Positions 1 to 9,694 of a DNA stretch of 53,432 nucleotides are shown in pieces. A program made the translations under genes and the position numbers. Origin of the DNA: CAIUVD01 sp044338255. Its GTDB lineage: Bacteria > Planctomycetota > UBA11346. Positions within the stretch are counted from its first letter, which is position 1, and each line of letters starts with the position of its first letter. The notes under the pieces are model-generated. The model was not told the DNA's origin and made no database searches. It saw only the letters and a program-made list of their open reading frames with translations. The stretch lies in NCBI GenBank assembly GCA_044338255.1, contig JBIILZ010000012.1:1-53432 (forward strand). Reading direction: 5' to 3'.

Positions 1-96
1 ACCTCATCGCCATGGTCTATCTCATTGCCGGCAGACTCCCGTTGCCGGCAATCAAATAGGCCCCCGCAACCCCGAACTGACTATACCAGTGCGAGT

Positions 97-3000
97 TTAT
101 GTACCCACACCAAACAGCGAGGAGCCCGCATTCTTGCCGCGCAGATCTTCGCCACGGGTGAACTTCGCGAGGGCACCATAGACGCCGAAGCGATCTTCCT
201 GATCGATCCACTCGAACCACCACAGCATCGGGGCTCCGGCATGGCCGCTGACGAAGCCGGCCCACGGCCCGATGGCCAACTCGGCGCGCATGCGTTCGCG
301 GCTGCAGGCCCAGGCGTGGCCGCCGAATTCGGTCACCAGGATGGGTTTGCCGAGTTTGGCGAGACCGAGCTGTTTTTTGAGCGGATCGCGCGTGCTTTGA
401 TTGAGCAATTCGGCGATCGCGGTTCCATCGCCATGATAGGCATCGATGGTCAGGTAATCGATGCTCGCGAAGCCTGCGATGGTGCGATTGACGGCAGTCC
501 AATCACCGCACCAATGGCTGGTGATCGGGTGTTGATAGGGATCGCGGGCGTGCAGGGCTTGCGCGGCCCGATCATGCCAGGCATTGACCTTCTCGTTCGG
601 CGCATGCACGAGGTTGACCTCGGCCCATAATTTCCAGCCGAGCAGGGCCGGACTGTCGCCGTAGCGGGCACCGAGGTAGCGGAACAAAGCTTTCTGTGCG
701 GTGAAGGCCCGTTCGTCGGTGAACAGTTGATCGGGGGTGTCGAGCCAGCCGCCATTGCCGCGGAAGTACGGGTGGTACTTCCAATCATCCTCGGCGCCGT
801 TGCCGGCGCGGGCCATGCCATGGTTGAAGAGCGAGAGATTGACGCGGACCCCGAGCTCCTCGGCGCGATCGAGGAACTGGTCAAGGGCCCAAGCATGGCC
901 ATCGTGATAGCGGCCGGTGCCGCGGAACCCCGGCCAGCCTGGCGTCCATTCCAAGCCCAGGTTCCACGGGCTGAGCCAGGTCTCGCAGCCACTGCCACCG
1001 CCGGCAGCTAAACGTTCGAGAAAGGCGCCGCGCGTAAACGATCCGCGATCGACGGTCACCTTGGTGTTCAAGGTCTCCTTGCTGCGCAGGTCGTAGGTCG
1101 AATTCAAATTGCAGCCGCTGGGCCAGACGAAGGCCCCTCCGGCGCTGAAGAATCGCGGGTCCTCGGCATCGACGCGGGTGATGCCGTCCCAGGGTTGCCC
1201 GCTGACCTCCAGATCAGGCAGCTCGATGACGGTGGCTGGCGCCCCGCTGCGCGTGGCGGTGAGCCGCAGGCGATGGCGGCCGGACTGCGACGGACGGAAG
1301 CGCACCTGGAAGCGCGGTGGCCCCTTCGGCGTGAAGGTCTCGCGATTGCCGTCATCGATGGCGGTCACCGGTTGATCATGGAACCCCGCCAAGGTCAGCA
1401 CCCGACCATCGGGCTGGACCACGGTCAGATCGAGGGCATAGGTCGCCGGATCGCAGGGTGCGTCGGGATAGGGCAGCGGCAGCGCCGACAGGCTCCAGCG
1501 TTTGCCGGTCTGCGCATGGCTGGATGTGCCATCGAAATGTTCGAGATCGAGGATCGTCAGCCTATTTCTGGCGGCAGGCGCGCTGGCGGCTGGCGCGCTG
1601 GCGGCAGGCGCGCTGGCGGCAGGCGTGCTGGCGGAGGGCAGCGACAGGCTGCGCACCGTCGCGTCGATGTGGACGCGTGCCGTCGACGGCACATCGGCAT
1701 AGAGGAACAATCCCACGCGTTGCGTATCTGCCGCGGCAGTCGGGTTCCAGCTCCGACCATGGCCTTCGGCCATCAGCGGCGCTTGTTGATCGAGGGGCAA
1801 GACGATGTCGTTCACGCCCGCGGTCAGACGTTGGCGGTACAGGCTCTGGAACCACAGCCCGCTGCGGTCTGCGCGCCACGCGCCCACGCCCAGCCCAGGC
1901 GGGGCATCCGCCGGCACGCTGATGCGGGCGGTGATCTCTTGCGGTCCGCCGGCGGATTCACTAAGCGTGATGATGGTGGTCAGCGGTGCCGCCAGCGCTT
2001 GCTGCAGCACGGTGCGATCTCCGACCTGCACCGTGCCTGCGCTTACCACGACCGCGGGGGAAAGGTTCGCGAGCGTGAGCCGGCCGCTGGTCGACAGCGT
2101 GCCGCTGCCGGTTATGTCGAGTTTGGTGCTGCCGGGCGCGAGCGTTAGCGCGCCATGTCCGACATCGATGCTGCCTGCTCCAGTCAGCGCCCCCAGCTGC
2201 AGTGCATGGCCATCGAGATGGAGCACGCCGCCGGAAGAAAAGCTGATGCTGGTCTGGCGCAGATCGAGGTCGGCGGCGAGGGTGACCTGGCCGGCAATGG
2301 TCAGCTGCGGACCGCGCGGCACGTTCGCGAGGTGCACGCCGTCGCCGAGAATCACCGTCCCCAAGCCCATCAACGGACCCTGTATCGTCAGGGCGCTGTT
2401 TTCGGCCCGGAGCGTCACCACCGCACCCGGCGTGAAGCCTTCCTCAGGGACCGTGTACCACCTCTCGCCCGGACCGTCGGCCTGCCCATCGTCCTCGCGG
2501 ACACGGTGGGCCGCATCGGTCCACAGCAGACGCATGCTGTTCGCGCCATCGCCCTCCTCGTACTGCACGCGGACGTGGTACAGCCCTGGGGTCAGATGGC
2601 GATGTACGGCGGTGGGGGTGGCGGCTTGGTTATTGCCCCAGCCATTACTGCCCCACTCACCTTCATCGACGCGGTCATTGCCATTGAGGTCCAACCATAC
2701 CCGGCTGCCGTCGTCGGAGCTGGTGGCGAGGGCGATGTCGTCCGACAAGATCCGCAGCCAACCATCCCATTGCACCGAGAAATTATTCCAATCGCTATTG
2801 TCGCCGGCGATCTTCCATTTCAGGCGCTCGGCCTTGGAGCCGAAGGCGGCCTTGGGGAAATCGATCTTGGCATCAATGCGCGTACCGGCGATGGTCTGGG
2901 TCTTGCGCCAGTCATCCTCCATCACCCCGCGCAGACTGCGGGCGACGATGCTGGCAGTGAGGCGGCTGGTGGGGCTGCTAGCGGGGCCGCTAGCGGATAT

Positions 3001-3216
3001 AGATTCAAAGGTGAGGGACCCGCTCAGCCTTGCCGGCCTGCTGGCGATGAATTCGCCTCCATGCACGCCGATGACGAAGGCGGAGGAGGTATCGCCGGGT
3101 GCCAATTCGATACGCTCACCGTCAATCCGCCGTTCGGCAGCCACCGCGCACAGGGTTGGTATCAGCCAGAGGAGAGGAAGCCAGCGCATGCGTGGGAGAT
3201 CATACGTCGGATTCAT
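97..3216 (-). CDS. Secreted glycoside hydrolase (PA14 + DUF5060-like + TIM-barrel, GH5-like)
   Basis: Probably an exported polysaccharide-degrading enzyme of about 1039 aa. The N-terminus has a hydrophobic signal peptide (MRWLPLLWLIPTLCAVAA). A PA14-type carbohydrate-binding domain follows at about residues 120-265 (VWLDLNGNDRVD, RLLWTD), then a beta-rich stretch and an Ala/Pro linker of repeated SAPAA units. A DUF5060-like sandwich (RFQVRFRPSQSGRHRLRL) leads into a C-terminal barrel. There WKLWAEVNL (Glu about 866) is the likely acid/base and ILVTEFGGHA (Glu about 963) the likely nucleophile, the usual clan GH-A pair. The start is uncertain: ATG at 3216 or 3189 both give an export signal, while the ATG at 3321 would overlap the divergent gene. 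The barrel is family-level inference and the substrate is unknown. Confidence 0.75.
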   Translation of the reverse strand: MNPTYDLPRMRWLPLLWLIPTLCAVAAERRIDGERIELAPGDTSSAFVIGVHGGEFIASRPARLSGSLTFESISASGPASSPTSRLTASIVARSLRGVMEDDWRKTQTIAGTRIDAKIDFPKAAFGSKAERLKWKIAGDNSDWNNFSVQWDGWLRILSDDIALATSSDDGSRVWLDLNGNDRVDEGEWGSNGWGNNQAATPTAVHRHLTPGLYHVRVQYEEGDGANSMRLLWTDAAHRVREDDGQADGPGERWYTVPEEGFTPGAVVTLRAENSALTIQGPLMGLGTVILGDGVHLANVPRGPQLTIAGQVTLAADLDLRQTSISFSSGGVLHLDGHALQLGALTGAGSIDVGHGALTLAPGSTKLDITGSGTLSTSGRLTLANLSPAVVVSAGTVQVGDRTVLQQALAAPLTTIITLSESAGGPQEITARISVPADAPPGLGVGAWRADRSGLWFQSLYRQRLTAGVNDIVLPLDQQAPLMAEGHGRSWNPTAAADTQRVGLFLYADVPSTARVHIDATVRSLSLPSASTPAASAPAASAPAASAPAARNRLTILDLEHFDGTSSHAQTGKRWSLSALPLPYPDAPCDPATYALDLTVVQPDGRVLTLAGFHDQPVTAIDDGNRETFTPKGPPRFQVRFRPSQSGRHRLRLTATRSGAPATVIELPDLEVSGQPWDGITRVDAEDPRFFSAGGAFVWPSGCNLNSTYDLRSKETLNTKVTVDRGSFTRGAFLERLAAGGGSGCETWLSPWNLGLEWTPGWPGFRGTGRYHDGHAWALDQFLDRAEELGVRVNLSLFNHGMARAGNGAEDDWKYHPYFRGNGGWLDTPDQLFTDERAFTAQKALFRYLGARYGDSPALLGWKLWAEVNLVHAPNEKVNAWHDRAAQALHARDPYQHPITSHWCGDWTAVNRTIAGFASIDYLTIDAYHGDGTAIAELLNQSTRDPLKKQLGLAKLGKPILVTEFGGHAWACSRERMRAELAIGPWAGFVSGHAGAPMLWWFEWIDQEDRFGVYGALAKFTRGEDLRGKNAGSSLFGVGT
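1568..1638. repeat. In-frame 15-bp tandem repeat in the hydrolase linker
   Basis: About four and a half copies of a 15-bp unit (GCGCTGGCGGCAGGC on the plus strand) encode the repeated SAPAA pentapeptide linker. The unit is a multiple of three, so copy-number change would alter linker length without breaking the frame. Confidence 0.8.
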
Positions 3217-3313
3217 CCGCGTGTTGTCGAATGAGGGGCTACGCGTCATCGGCGTAGCAGGCGCCGGCGGCAAGGACTGGACCCCGCCTCCGGTGGCTCG
3301 ACCATGCCCGCCC

Positions 3314-6300
3314 ATGACCATCGGCGCCCTTGTTACCGTTCCCGAACTCCAGGCTGAAGGCCTCGCCCGACTGCAGGCGGTGCGCGGAGGTTACAGTGTG
3401 ATCCGTTTCCTCGCCACCGGCGCGGAGATGACGCAGGAGCAGGCGCGCGTGCTACGCTATGCGTTGATGCCGGGAACGCGCGTTAGCGCCACGGTTTCCG
3501 GCGCGGAAGTCACGGGGACGATCTCCACGCGACGGATCCAGCGCGACGCCGCCAGCGGCTTGATGGTCTATGGGCTGGCGGTTGCTGGCCTTCCTGAGGC
3601 TGACGCCCCCGAGGCCGCGGTTCGCGAGGACGCCATCACTGCCGTCTTTGCCGCCCGCGATCCGCTCGAACAGCTTTTGACGGTGCAGTTCAACGATCTG
3701 CGGCCGGCTTTTGCCAAGGCCGGCAGTTCCCTGCCGCCCGAGCCCTGGGGGCCGCAGACCACCGCCGCCCGTGAAGAACTACTCGCTTGGCGTGATGCCG
3801 CCTGGACCACCACCGGCGGCGTGGTGGGTCTGGCGGCGGCCCGCGTCCGCGCCCTGCCGCATCAATTACTGGTGGCGCGGCGGGCGCTCGATGATCGTCA
3901 GGTGCGCTTCCTGCTCGCCGATGAAGTCGGTCTCGGCAAGACCATCGAAGCCGGCCTGGTCATCCAATCGCTGCTCGCCATCAAACCCGATCTGCGGGTC
4001 CTGATCATCGTCCCCGGGGCGCTTTTGTCGCAGTGGTTCCTGGAACTCTACCTGCGTTTCGGCGGGCAGTCCTACCTCATGCTCGATGGCGAGCGCCTAC
4101 GCACCTACGAGGGCAATCCCTGGGCCGGTGAGCAGTTCGTGCTCGCCTCAAGTCGTGCGGTTGAGGAGCTCGATGGCAAATCGGCCCTGCGCCTGGCGAC
4201 CTCGAAGTGGGATGTCGTGGTCGTCGATGAATGCCATCGCATGCAGCCCGGCGGCGTGCTCTTCAAGCGCGTCGCGGTGCTCAGTAAGGCCAGTCCGCAT
4301 GTCCTGCTGCTGTCGGCGACGCCGGCACGTCAGCATCCCGATGCTTACCTCGCCCTGCTGGCGCTGCTCCAGCCGCAGGTCTGGCGTCTCGATGATCTGC
4401 CCGCCTTCCGCGCGCGGTTGGCAGCCCATGATCAGGTCGTCGCCTTGCTGGCGGCGACTCTCGCGGCGACCCCGGCGGCGCGCGCGGCCCTCGCCCGGCA
4501 ATGGCAGGACCTGCTCGCCGATGACCGTCTATTGGTCAAGTGCGCCCAGGCGGTGGCCCTCGCTCCCGCCGATGAAGCGGCGTACACCGCCCTCATCGCG
4601 CACATCCGCGAACACCACCAGCTCGATCGGCGCCTGATCCGCAACCGTCGCCAAGTGCTCGCGCGCCTGGCCGAGGAAAGCGGCATCCGGACTTTCGCCC
4701 CGACCACCCGCAGTTGCGAAACGGTGGCTTACAAGCCCGACGCCAGCGAAGCCGCCGTGCGCGTGGCCCTGGCCGCCTACCGCGAGGCGCTGGTGGGCGT
4801 CGGCCAGGCGACCGACGCCGAGATCCCGCCGCGGCTGGCGCATTGGCTGGTGCAGGTCGAACTGGCCATGGCGGCGCATCCCTCGGTGCTCGAGCGCCTG
4901 TTGGCGATGCGCGCCACGGTGCTGTCGAATCCCGAGGAATTCGCCGAATACACGCTGCGTGCCCGCCCCGGAGAGACCCTCGCCCAGGTCTTGCGCTCGG
5001 ATTTGTCCGAGAACGAGATCGCCAGTCACGTCGCAATCAGCGCCGCCTGCCATTGCGATCGCCCCGGCGAAGCGCCGGCCTTGGCGAGCTTGCGCAAGGC
5101 CGTGGGTGCGTGGTTGACCCAGGCCAAGCGCAAGCCCACCGCCCGCCTGATGGCGTTGATGGCGCGGTTGAAGACCTTCTGGATCGACCATCCGCAGGAG
5201 AAGGTCCTGGTCTTCACCACTCACGCCCTGGCCGTCGAGCCGCTCGCGGAAGCCTTGCGCGAGGCCTTCGGCGAGTCGTCGGTCGAGACCTTCGGCGCCC
5301 ATCAGGACACCGTCGTGCGCGAGGAGTCGGCGCGGCGTTTCCAGATCGATGATCACTGCCCGTTGATGGTCTGCGATCCGCTCGGCGGTGAAGGCCGCAA
5401 TTTCCAGTTCGTTTCGGTGGTCGCGCATCACGACCTGCCGTGGTCGGTGGCCGCCGCCGAACAGCGCGTGGGCCGCGTTGATCGCCTCGGTCGCGATGGC
5501 GACATCCCCAGCTGGCTGTTGGCGCCCATCGATCAGCAGGCCATCGATGCCGCCTGGGGCGAGCTTCTGGCGGCGGCGGTGGGGGTCTTCACGGCCTCGT
5601 CCTCGGGCCTCGAATTCGTCTCCGACGCCATCGAGACTCTGGCCGTGGTTGCCGCCCTGCGCGGCGGTGGCGCGGGTCTGCGCGCCGCCATCCCCCAGGC
5701 GGTGGCGTTGGTCGCCGCCGAACGCGATGCCCGTGATCGTCAGGAAGACGAATGCTTCCACGCTGATGCCGCGGCTTTCGCCGCTGCCGGCCGCGACAGC
5801 CTGGCCCTGACCAGCGCCGCGCCGCCGGCGGGGGCGCTGGCGCGGTGGATCCGCGGCCTCGGCGGCGAAGCCCGCCGCGAAGAGGAGGCCCCGCGCGCCT
5901 GGCGCTTGCGCACCCGCTACGGTGATCAGCCGGTGATCGGCGTCTTCGATCGCGAGGTTGCGCTCTCTCAGCCGCGGTTCGCCTTCCTGGGCATCGGCAA
6001 TCAGCTCGTCGATCGCCTGGTTGATGACGCTGCCAGCGCCCGTTGGTGCCGTGCCAGCGCTTGGCGCCGGCCACGCGGCACTCTGCCGGCCTGGGCGGGC
6101 ATCCGCGCGATCTACGTCCTGACCCCCGACTTCGCCCCGATCATCGCCGCCGGCCTGCGCCTCGAAGTCGTGCGCCGGTTGTTCATCGCCGCCCCGCCCA
6201 GGCGCCTGCTGGTCTGTGCCGACGAAGTCCGCGGCGAGGTGCTGGAGGATCCGGACCTGCTCGCCCTGCTGACTCCGGCTTTTTCCGCCAAGGGCGGAGA

Positions 6301-6673
6301 CGCGGCTCTCAGCTCGACCACCAATCGTGAGGTCTGGACCAAGCCCCTGCTCGCCGGCCAGCCGGAGAAATTCACGCAGTGGCAGGACGGCGTCAGGCGC
6401 GCGGCGACGGCGGCCAGCGCGCACATCCACGCCCGCGTGCAGGCCGATCGCGCCCTGGCGCGTACCGCCCTCGATACCCGGCTCGATGCCGGCCTGGAAG
6501 CGATCCGCTCCGCTGCCGCCGCCACGACTGCCCGCCTGGGGCCGGCCCATGCCGACACCCGCAACGCCCAGCTCGAGGCCGGCGAGGAGGAACGTCAGGT
6601 GCTGGCCCTGCGCGCGGCGGTCGACGGCGCGACCTGGGAACTCGAAGGGCTGTCGTACGTGATGCTGGTGTAG
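3314..6673 (+). CDS. RapA-like SNF2-family ATPase/helicase
   Basis: A 1119-aa Swi2/Snf2 ATPase resembling RapA, the RNA-polymerase-associated translocase that recycles stalled polymerase. The start is the ATG of MTIGALVTVPELQ; upstream codons in this frame are antisense to the hydrolase. Motif I LLADEVGLGKTIEAG lies at about residue 200, DECH at about 304, SATPARQ at about 334 and motif VI EQRVGRVDRLGRDGD at about 717. The segment DPLGGEGRNFQFVSVV closely parallels the RapA helicase C-lobe. About 190 residues precede motif I, where RapA carries Tudor-like domains, and about 390 follow motif VI. It stands alone and ends at a strong terminator. The family is secure; the RapA role itself is inferred. 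Confidence 0.8.
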   Translation: MTIGALVTVPELQAEGLARLQAVRGGYSVIRFLATGAEMTQEQARVLRYALMPGTRVSATVSGAEVTGTISTRRIQRDAASGLMVYGLAVAGLPEADAPEAAVREDAITAVFAARDPLEQLLTVQFNDLRPAFAKAGSSLPPEPWGPQTTAAREELLAWRDAAWTTTGGVVGLAAARVRALPHQLLVARRALDDRQVRFLLADEVGLGKTIEAGLVIQSLLAIKPDLRVLIIVPGALLSQWFLELYLRFGGQSYLMLDGERLRTYEGNPWAGEQFVLASSRAVEELDGKSALRLATSKWDVVVVDECHRMQPGGVLFKRVAVLSKASPHVLLLSATPARQHPDAYLALLALLQPQVWRLDDLPAFRARLAAHDQVVALLAATLAATPAARAALARQWQDLLADDRLLVKCAQAVALAPADEAAYTALIAHIREHHQLDRRLIRNRRQVLARLAEESGIRTFAPTTRSCETVAYKPDASEAAVRVALAAYREALVGVGQATDAEIPPRLAHWLVQVELAMAAHPSVLERLLAMRATVLSNPEEFAEYTLRARPGETLAQVLRSDLSENEIASHVAISAACHCDRPGEAPALASLRKAVGAWLTQAKRKPTARLMALMARLKTFWIDHPQEKVLVFTTHALAVEPLAEALREAFGESSVETFGAHQDTVVREESARRFQIDDHCPLMVCDPLGGEGRNFQFVSVVAHHDLPWSVAAAEQRVGRVDRLGRDGDIPSWLLAPIDQQAIDAAWGELLAAAVGVFTASSSGLEFVSDAIETLAVVAALRGGGAGLRAAIPQAVALVAAERDARDRQEDECFHADAAAFAAAGRDSLALTSAAPPAGALARWIRGLGGEARREEEAPRAWRLRTRYGDQPVIGVFDREVALSQPRFAFLGIGNQLVDRLVDDAASARWCRASAWRRPRGTLPAWAGIRAIYVLTPDFAPIIAAGLRLEVVRRLFIAAPPRRLLVCADEVRGEVLEDPDLLALLTPAFSAKGGDAALSSTTNREVWTKPLLAGQPEKFTQWQDGVRRAATAASAHIHARVQADRALARTALDTRLDAGLEAIRSAAAATTARLGPAHADTRNAQLEAGEEERQVLALRAAVDGATWELEGLSYVMLV

Positions 6674-6690
6674 CTGAGGGGTGATCGTCT

Positions 6691-6728
6691 CCGGGGGCGC
6701 GGGCGACTCGCCCGCGCCCCCGGATTTT
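6691..6728 (+). terminator. Rho-independent terminator after the RapA-like gene
   Basis: A perfect 15-bp GC-rich inverted repeat (CCGGGGGCGCGGGCG, loop ACT, then its complement) starts 18 bp after the stop codon and is followed by ATTTTG. It separates the RapA-like gene from alaS. Confidence 0.85.
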
Positions 6729-6819
6729 GCGCGTCAGTCGTACTGCTTGCCCGCAAGGGTCGTTTCGTAACCTGTCGGGCCTTTGCATTTCTGCTTATCC
6801 CATAGCCCGAGTTGTCATC

Positions 6820-9678
6820 ATGGCCGATCGTCCGTTCACTACCGCTGAGATCCGCAACGCCTACCTGACCTTCTTTGCTGCTAAGGGGTGTGTTCGTTAT
6901 CCGAGCTCGCCGCTGGTCCCGGAAAACGACCCCACGACCCTCTTCACGGTCGCCGGCATGGCCCAGTTCAAGGACATGTTCCTGGGTCGCGGCTCGCATC
7001 CCTTCACGCGTGCGACCACCGCCCAGAAATGCATCCGCACCAACGACATCATGAATGTCGGGCGGACCGCTCGCCACCACACGTTCTTCGAGATGCTCGG
7101 CAATTTCTCGTTCAACGACTACTTTAAGCGTGAAACTATTCAATGGGCCTGGGAGTTCCTGACCCAGGTACTGAAGATCGATGCCGAGCGCCTGTCGATC
7201 TCGGTACACCGTATCGACGACGAGGCCTATCGCATCTGGCGCGACGAGATCGGCATCCCCGAGAACCGCATCTTCAAGCTCGGCGACGCCGACAACTTCT
7301 GGCCGGCCAACGCTCCCAGCGAGGGTCCGGAAGGTCCGGGCGGCTGCTGCAGCGAGATCTTCTACGATCATCGCATCAACAATGATCCCAACGACAACCT
7401 GACCTCGTCGACAGGGCGCTTCGTCGAGATCTGGAACCTCGTCTTCCCGCAGTTCAACGTGCGCAAGCCGCACGCCGATGGCAGCCCCAACCTCGAGAAT
7501 CTCGGGCGCACCAACATCGACACCGGCTCGGGCCTCGAGCGCATCGCCGCGGTCATGCAGGGGGTCTACAACAATTTCGATATCGACATCTTCCAGACCA
7601 TCATCCGTAAGGTCTGCGAGGTTTCGGGCACGACCTATGATAAATCCGCCGTCTTGGGCGCGAAAACTGCCGCCGCCGAGCACAACGCGCTGATCCGCCG
7701 CATCGCCGACCACGTCCGGGCGGTGACCTTCTGCATCGCCGACGGCGCCCTCCCCGGTCCCGGTGATCGCGGTTACATCGTGCGTCGCCTGATCCGCCGC
7801 GCGACCCTCGACCTCGACAAGCTCGGCGTACACGACGCGCAGCTCTACAACATCGTCCCGGCGGTGATCGCGGCCATGGGCGAGGATTACCCCGAGATCG
7901 TCAAGCGCCAGGAGCTCGCACGCGAGACCTTCAAGGCCGAGGAACAGCTCTTCCGGCGCACTCTCTCGAAGGGCCTGGAGCTGTTCCAGCGCTCGCTCGA
8001 ACGGCAGCGCGGAGCCCAGGAAGGCCAGACGGTGTTCAACGGCGATGACGCCTTCGAGCTCGTCGCCACCCACGGTTTCCCCCGCGAAGTCATCGCCGAG
8101 CTGGCCCAGGCCGAAGGCCTGACCCTCGATGAGGCGCGCTTCAAGGAACGCTGGGAGGCCCATCAGAAGGTCTCGAACTCGAAGAGCATCGACGTCTTCA
8201 CCAGCACCGCCCTGCAGGAAGCCAAGCCGCGTCTGGGGGCGACTCCGTTCACCGGCTATCAGCAGCTCACGGCGACCACGGCCATCACCTTGCTCGAGCT
8301 TGAGGGCAAAGAGGTCGCGTCCGCGACGACGGGGGCGAAGGTGCGTTTCGCGCTGCGCGAGACGCCCTTCTATGCCGAGTCCGGCGGCCAGGTGGGCGAC
8401 GTCGGTCTGGTCGAGGGCGCGGATTTCCGCATCCGCGTCAGCGATACGCAAAAAGACGAGGGCCTGGTCATCCACCATGGTGAAGTCGTCAGCGGCCAGG
8501 CCGTGATCGGCCCGGTCACCGCCAGCGTCGACCGCGTGGTGCGCACCGCCACCACCCGGCATCACAGCGTGACGCATCTGCTGCATAGCGCCCTGCACCG
8601 CGTTCTCGGCGATCATGTCGAGCAGCAGGGCAGCAAGGTTTCGCCGACGGAACTGCGTTTCGATTTCAACAATCCCGGTGCGCCGAGCCGTGAGCAGCTG
8701 GCGACGGTCGAGCAATGGGTCGCCAGCCAGATCGTCGCCGCGCATGCGGTCGAGATCCGCAACCTGCCCATCGAGCAGGCTCGGCAGCTCGGAGCCAAGG
8801 CCCAGTTCGGTGAGAAATACGGCGCCGAGGTGCGCGTCGTGACCATGGGCAGCAGCGCCGTGTCGCAGGAGTTCTGCGGTGGTTGCCACGTCACCAACAC
8901 CGGCGACATCGCTGCCTTCCGTATCATCGCCGAGGGCGCCAGCTCGGCCGGCATCCGCCGCATCGTCGCCGTCGCCGGCGAACGGGCACTGGGCATCGCC
9001 CGCGAAGAGGCGGAGGTCGCCGCCGCCGTCGCCAAGAGCCTGGGCATGACCACGGTCGCCGACGTGCGCGTGGTCGATGAGCTGGCGCGGACCTTCAAGG
9101 CCACGCTCAAGGAGGTCCCGGCGCGGGTGCAGAAGCTCGTCGACGAGGCCGAAAGTCTTGCCCTGCGCGTCGCTGCCACTCGTATCAGCGTCGCCAGCGT
9201 CAGCGGTGATCTGCTGGCGGGGGTCAACGCCTTGCACGAAGATATCAAGCGTCTGCACAAGATCGCCGAGCAGCAGGCCGCGCAGGCCGCCGCCGGGGCT
9301 GCCGACGGCTTGCTGGCGCAGGCGGTGGAGGTCGCCGGCGTCAGCGTTTTGGTGGCGCAGCTTGATGGTCTGGACGGCAAAGGCCTGCGGACCCTCGCTG
9401 AAACACTGCAGGGCAAGGCTCCCGGCGTGGTGGTCCTGGGCTCGGCCCTCGAGGGCAAGGCGGGGCTGGTGGTCGCGGTCAGCAAAGAGGCGGTGGCCAA
9501 GGGCCTCAGTGCCGGGGCGCTGATCGGCGTGCTGGCGGCCAAGGTCGGCGGCAAGGGCGGCGGCAAACCCGATTTCGCCCAGGCTGGCGGCACCGATGCC
9601 GCGGGTGTGCCAGCGGCGATCGCCGCCGCCCGGCCTTTGGTCGAACAAGCACTGGCGTCGGCCCGCGCCAGTCGCTAA
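6820..9678 (+). CDS. alaS: Alanyl-tRNA synthetase
   Basis: Charges tRNA-Ala in the cytoplasm; 952 aa, a little longer than the usual 870-900. The start is the ATG of MADRPFTTAEIR, since the upstream codons of the open frame show no family similarity. The N-terminal class II core is intact (FTVAGMAQFKDMFLG, RTARHHTFFEMLGNFSFNDY, GSGLERIAAV). The editing domain carries its zinc ligands: HSVTH (His582, His586) and EFCGGCHVTNTG (Cys686, His690). The C-terminal DHHA1-like oligomerisation region follows. The first Cys pocket reads CGGCH rather than the commoner CGGTH, which adds one cysteine. ptsI begins 16 bp after the stop, so the two are probably co-transcribed. Confidence 0.97.
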   Translation: MADRPFTTAEIRNAYLTFFAAKGCVRYPSSPLVPENDPTTLFTVAGMAQFKDMFLGRGSHPFTRATTAQKCIRTNDIMNVGRTARHHTFFEMLGNFSFNDYFKRETIQWAWEFLTQVLKIDAERLSISVHRIDDEAYRIWRDEIGIPENRIFKLGDADNFWPANAPSEGPEGPGGCCSEIFYDHRINNDPNDNLTSSTGRFVEIWNLVFPQFNVRKPHADGSPNLENLGRTNIDTGSGLERIAAVMQGVYNNFDIDIFQTIIRKVCEVSGTTYDKSAVLGAKTAAAEHNALIRRIADHVRAVTFCIADGALPGPGDRGYIVRRLIRRATLDLDKLGVHDAQLYNIVPAVIAAMGEDYPEIVKRQELARETFKAEEQLFRRTLSKGLELFQRSLERQRGAQEGQTVFNGDDAFELVATHGFPREVIAELAQAEGLTLDEARFKERWEAHQKVSNSKSIDVFTSTALQEAKPRLGATPFTGYQQLTATTAITLLELEGKEVASATTGAKVRFALRETPFYAESGGQVGDVGLVEGADFRIRVSDTQKDEGLVIHHGEVVSGQAVIGPVTASVDRVVRTATTRHHSVTHLLHSALHRVLGDHVEQQGSKVSPTELRFDFNNPGAPSREQLATVEQWVASQIVAAHAVEIRNLPIEQARQLGAKAQFGEKYGAEVRVVTMGSSAVSQEFCGGCHVTNTGDIAAFRIIAEGASSAGIRRIVAVAGERALGIAREEAEVAAAVAKSLGMTTVADVRVVDELARTFKATLKEVPARVQKLVDEAESLALRVAATRISVASVSGDLLAGVNALHEDIKRLHKIAEQQAAQAAAGAADGLLAQAVEVAGVSVLVAQLDGLDGKGLRTLAETLQGKAPGVVVLGSALEGKAGLVVAVSKEAVAKGLSAGALIGVLAAKVGGKGGGKPDFAQAGGTDAAGVPAAIAAARPLVEQALASARASR

Positions 9679-9694
9679 ACAACAGCCTACCACG

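Noticed and set aside
97..630. Overlapping 201-codon plus-strand frame at the window start
   Set aside because: It is antisense to the catalytic domain of the glycoside hydrolase, whose active-site motifs are clear.
4529..6550. 673-codon open frame antisense to the RapA-like gene
   Set aside because: Low-complexity Gly/Arg/Ala-rich translation without motifs; a shadow of the SNF2 gene.
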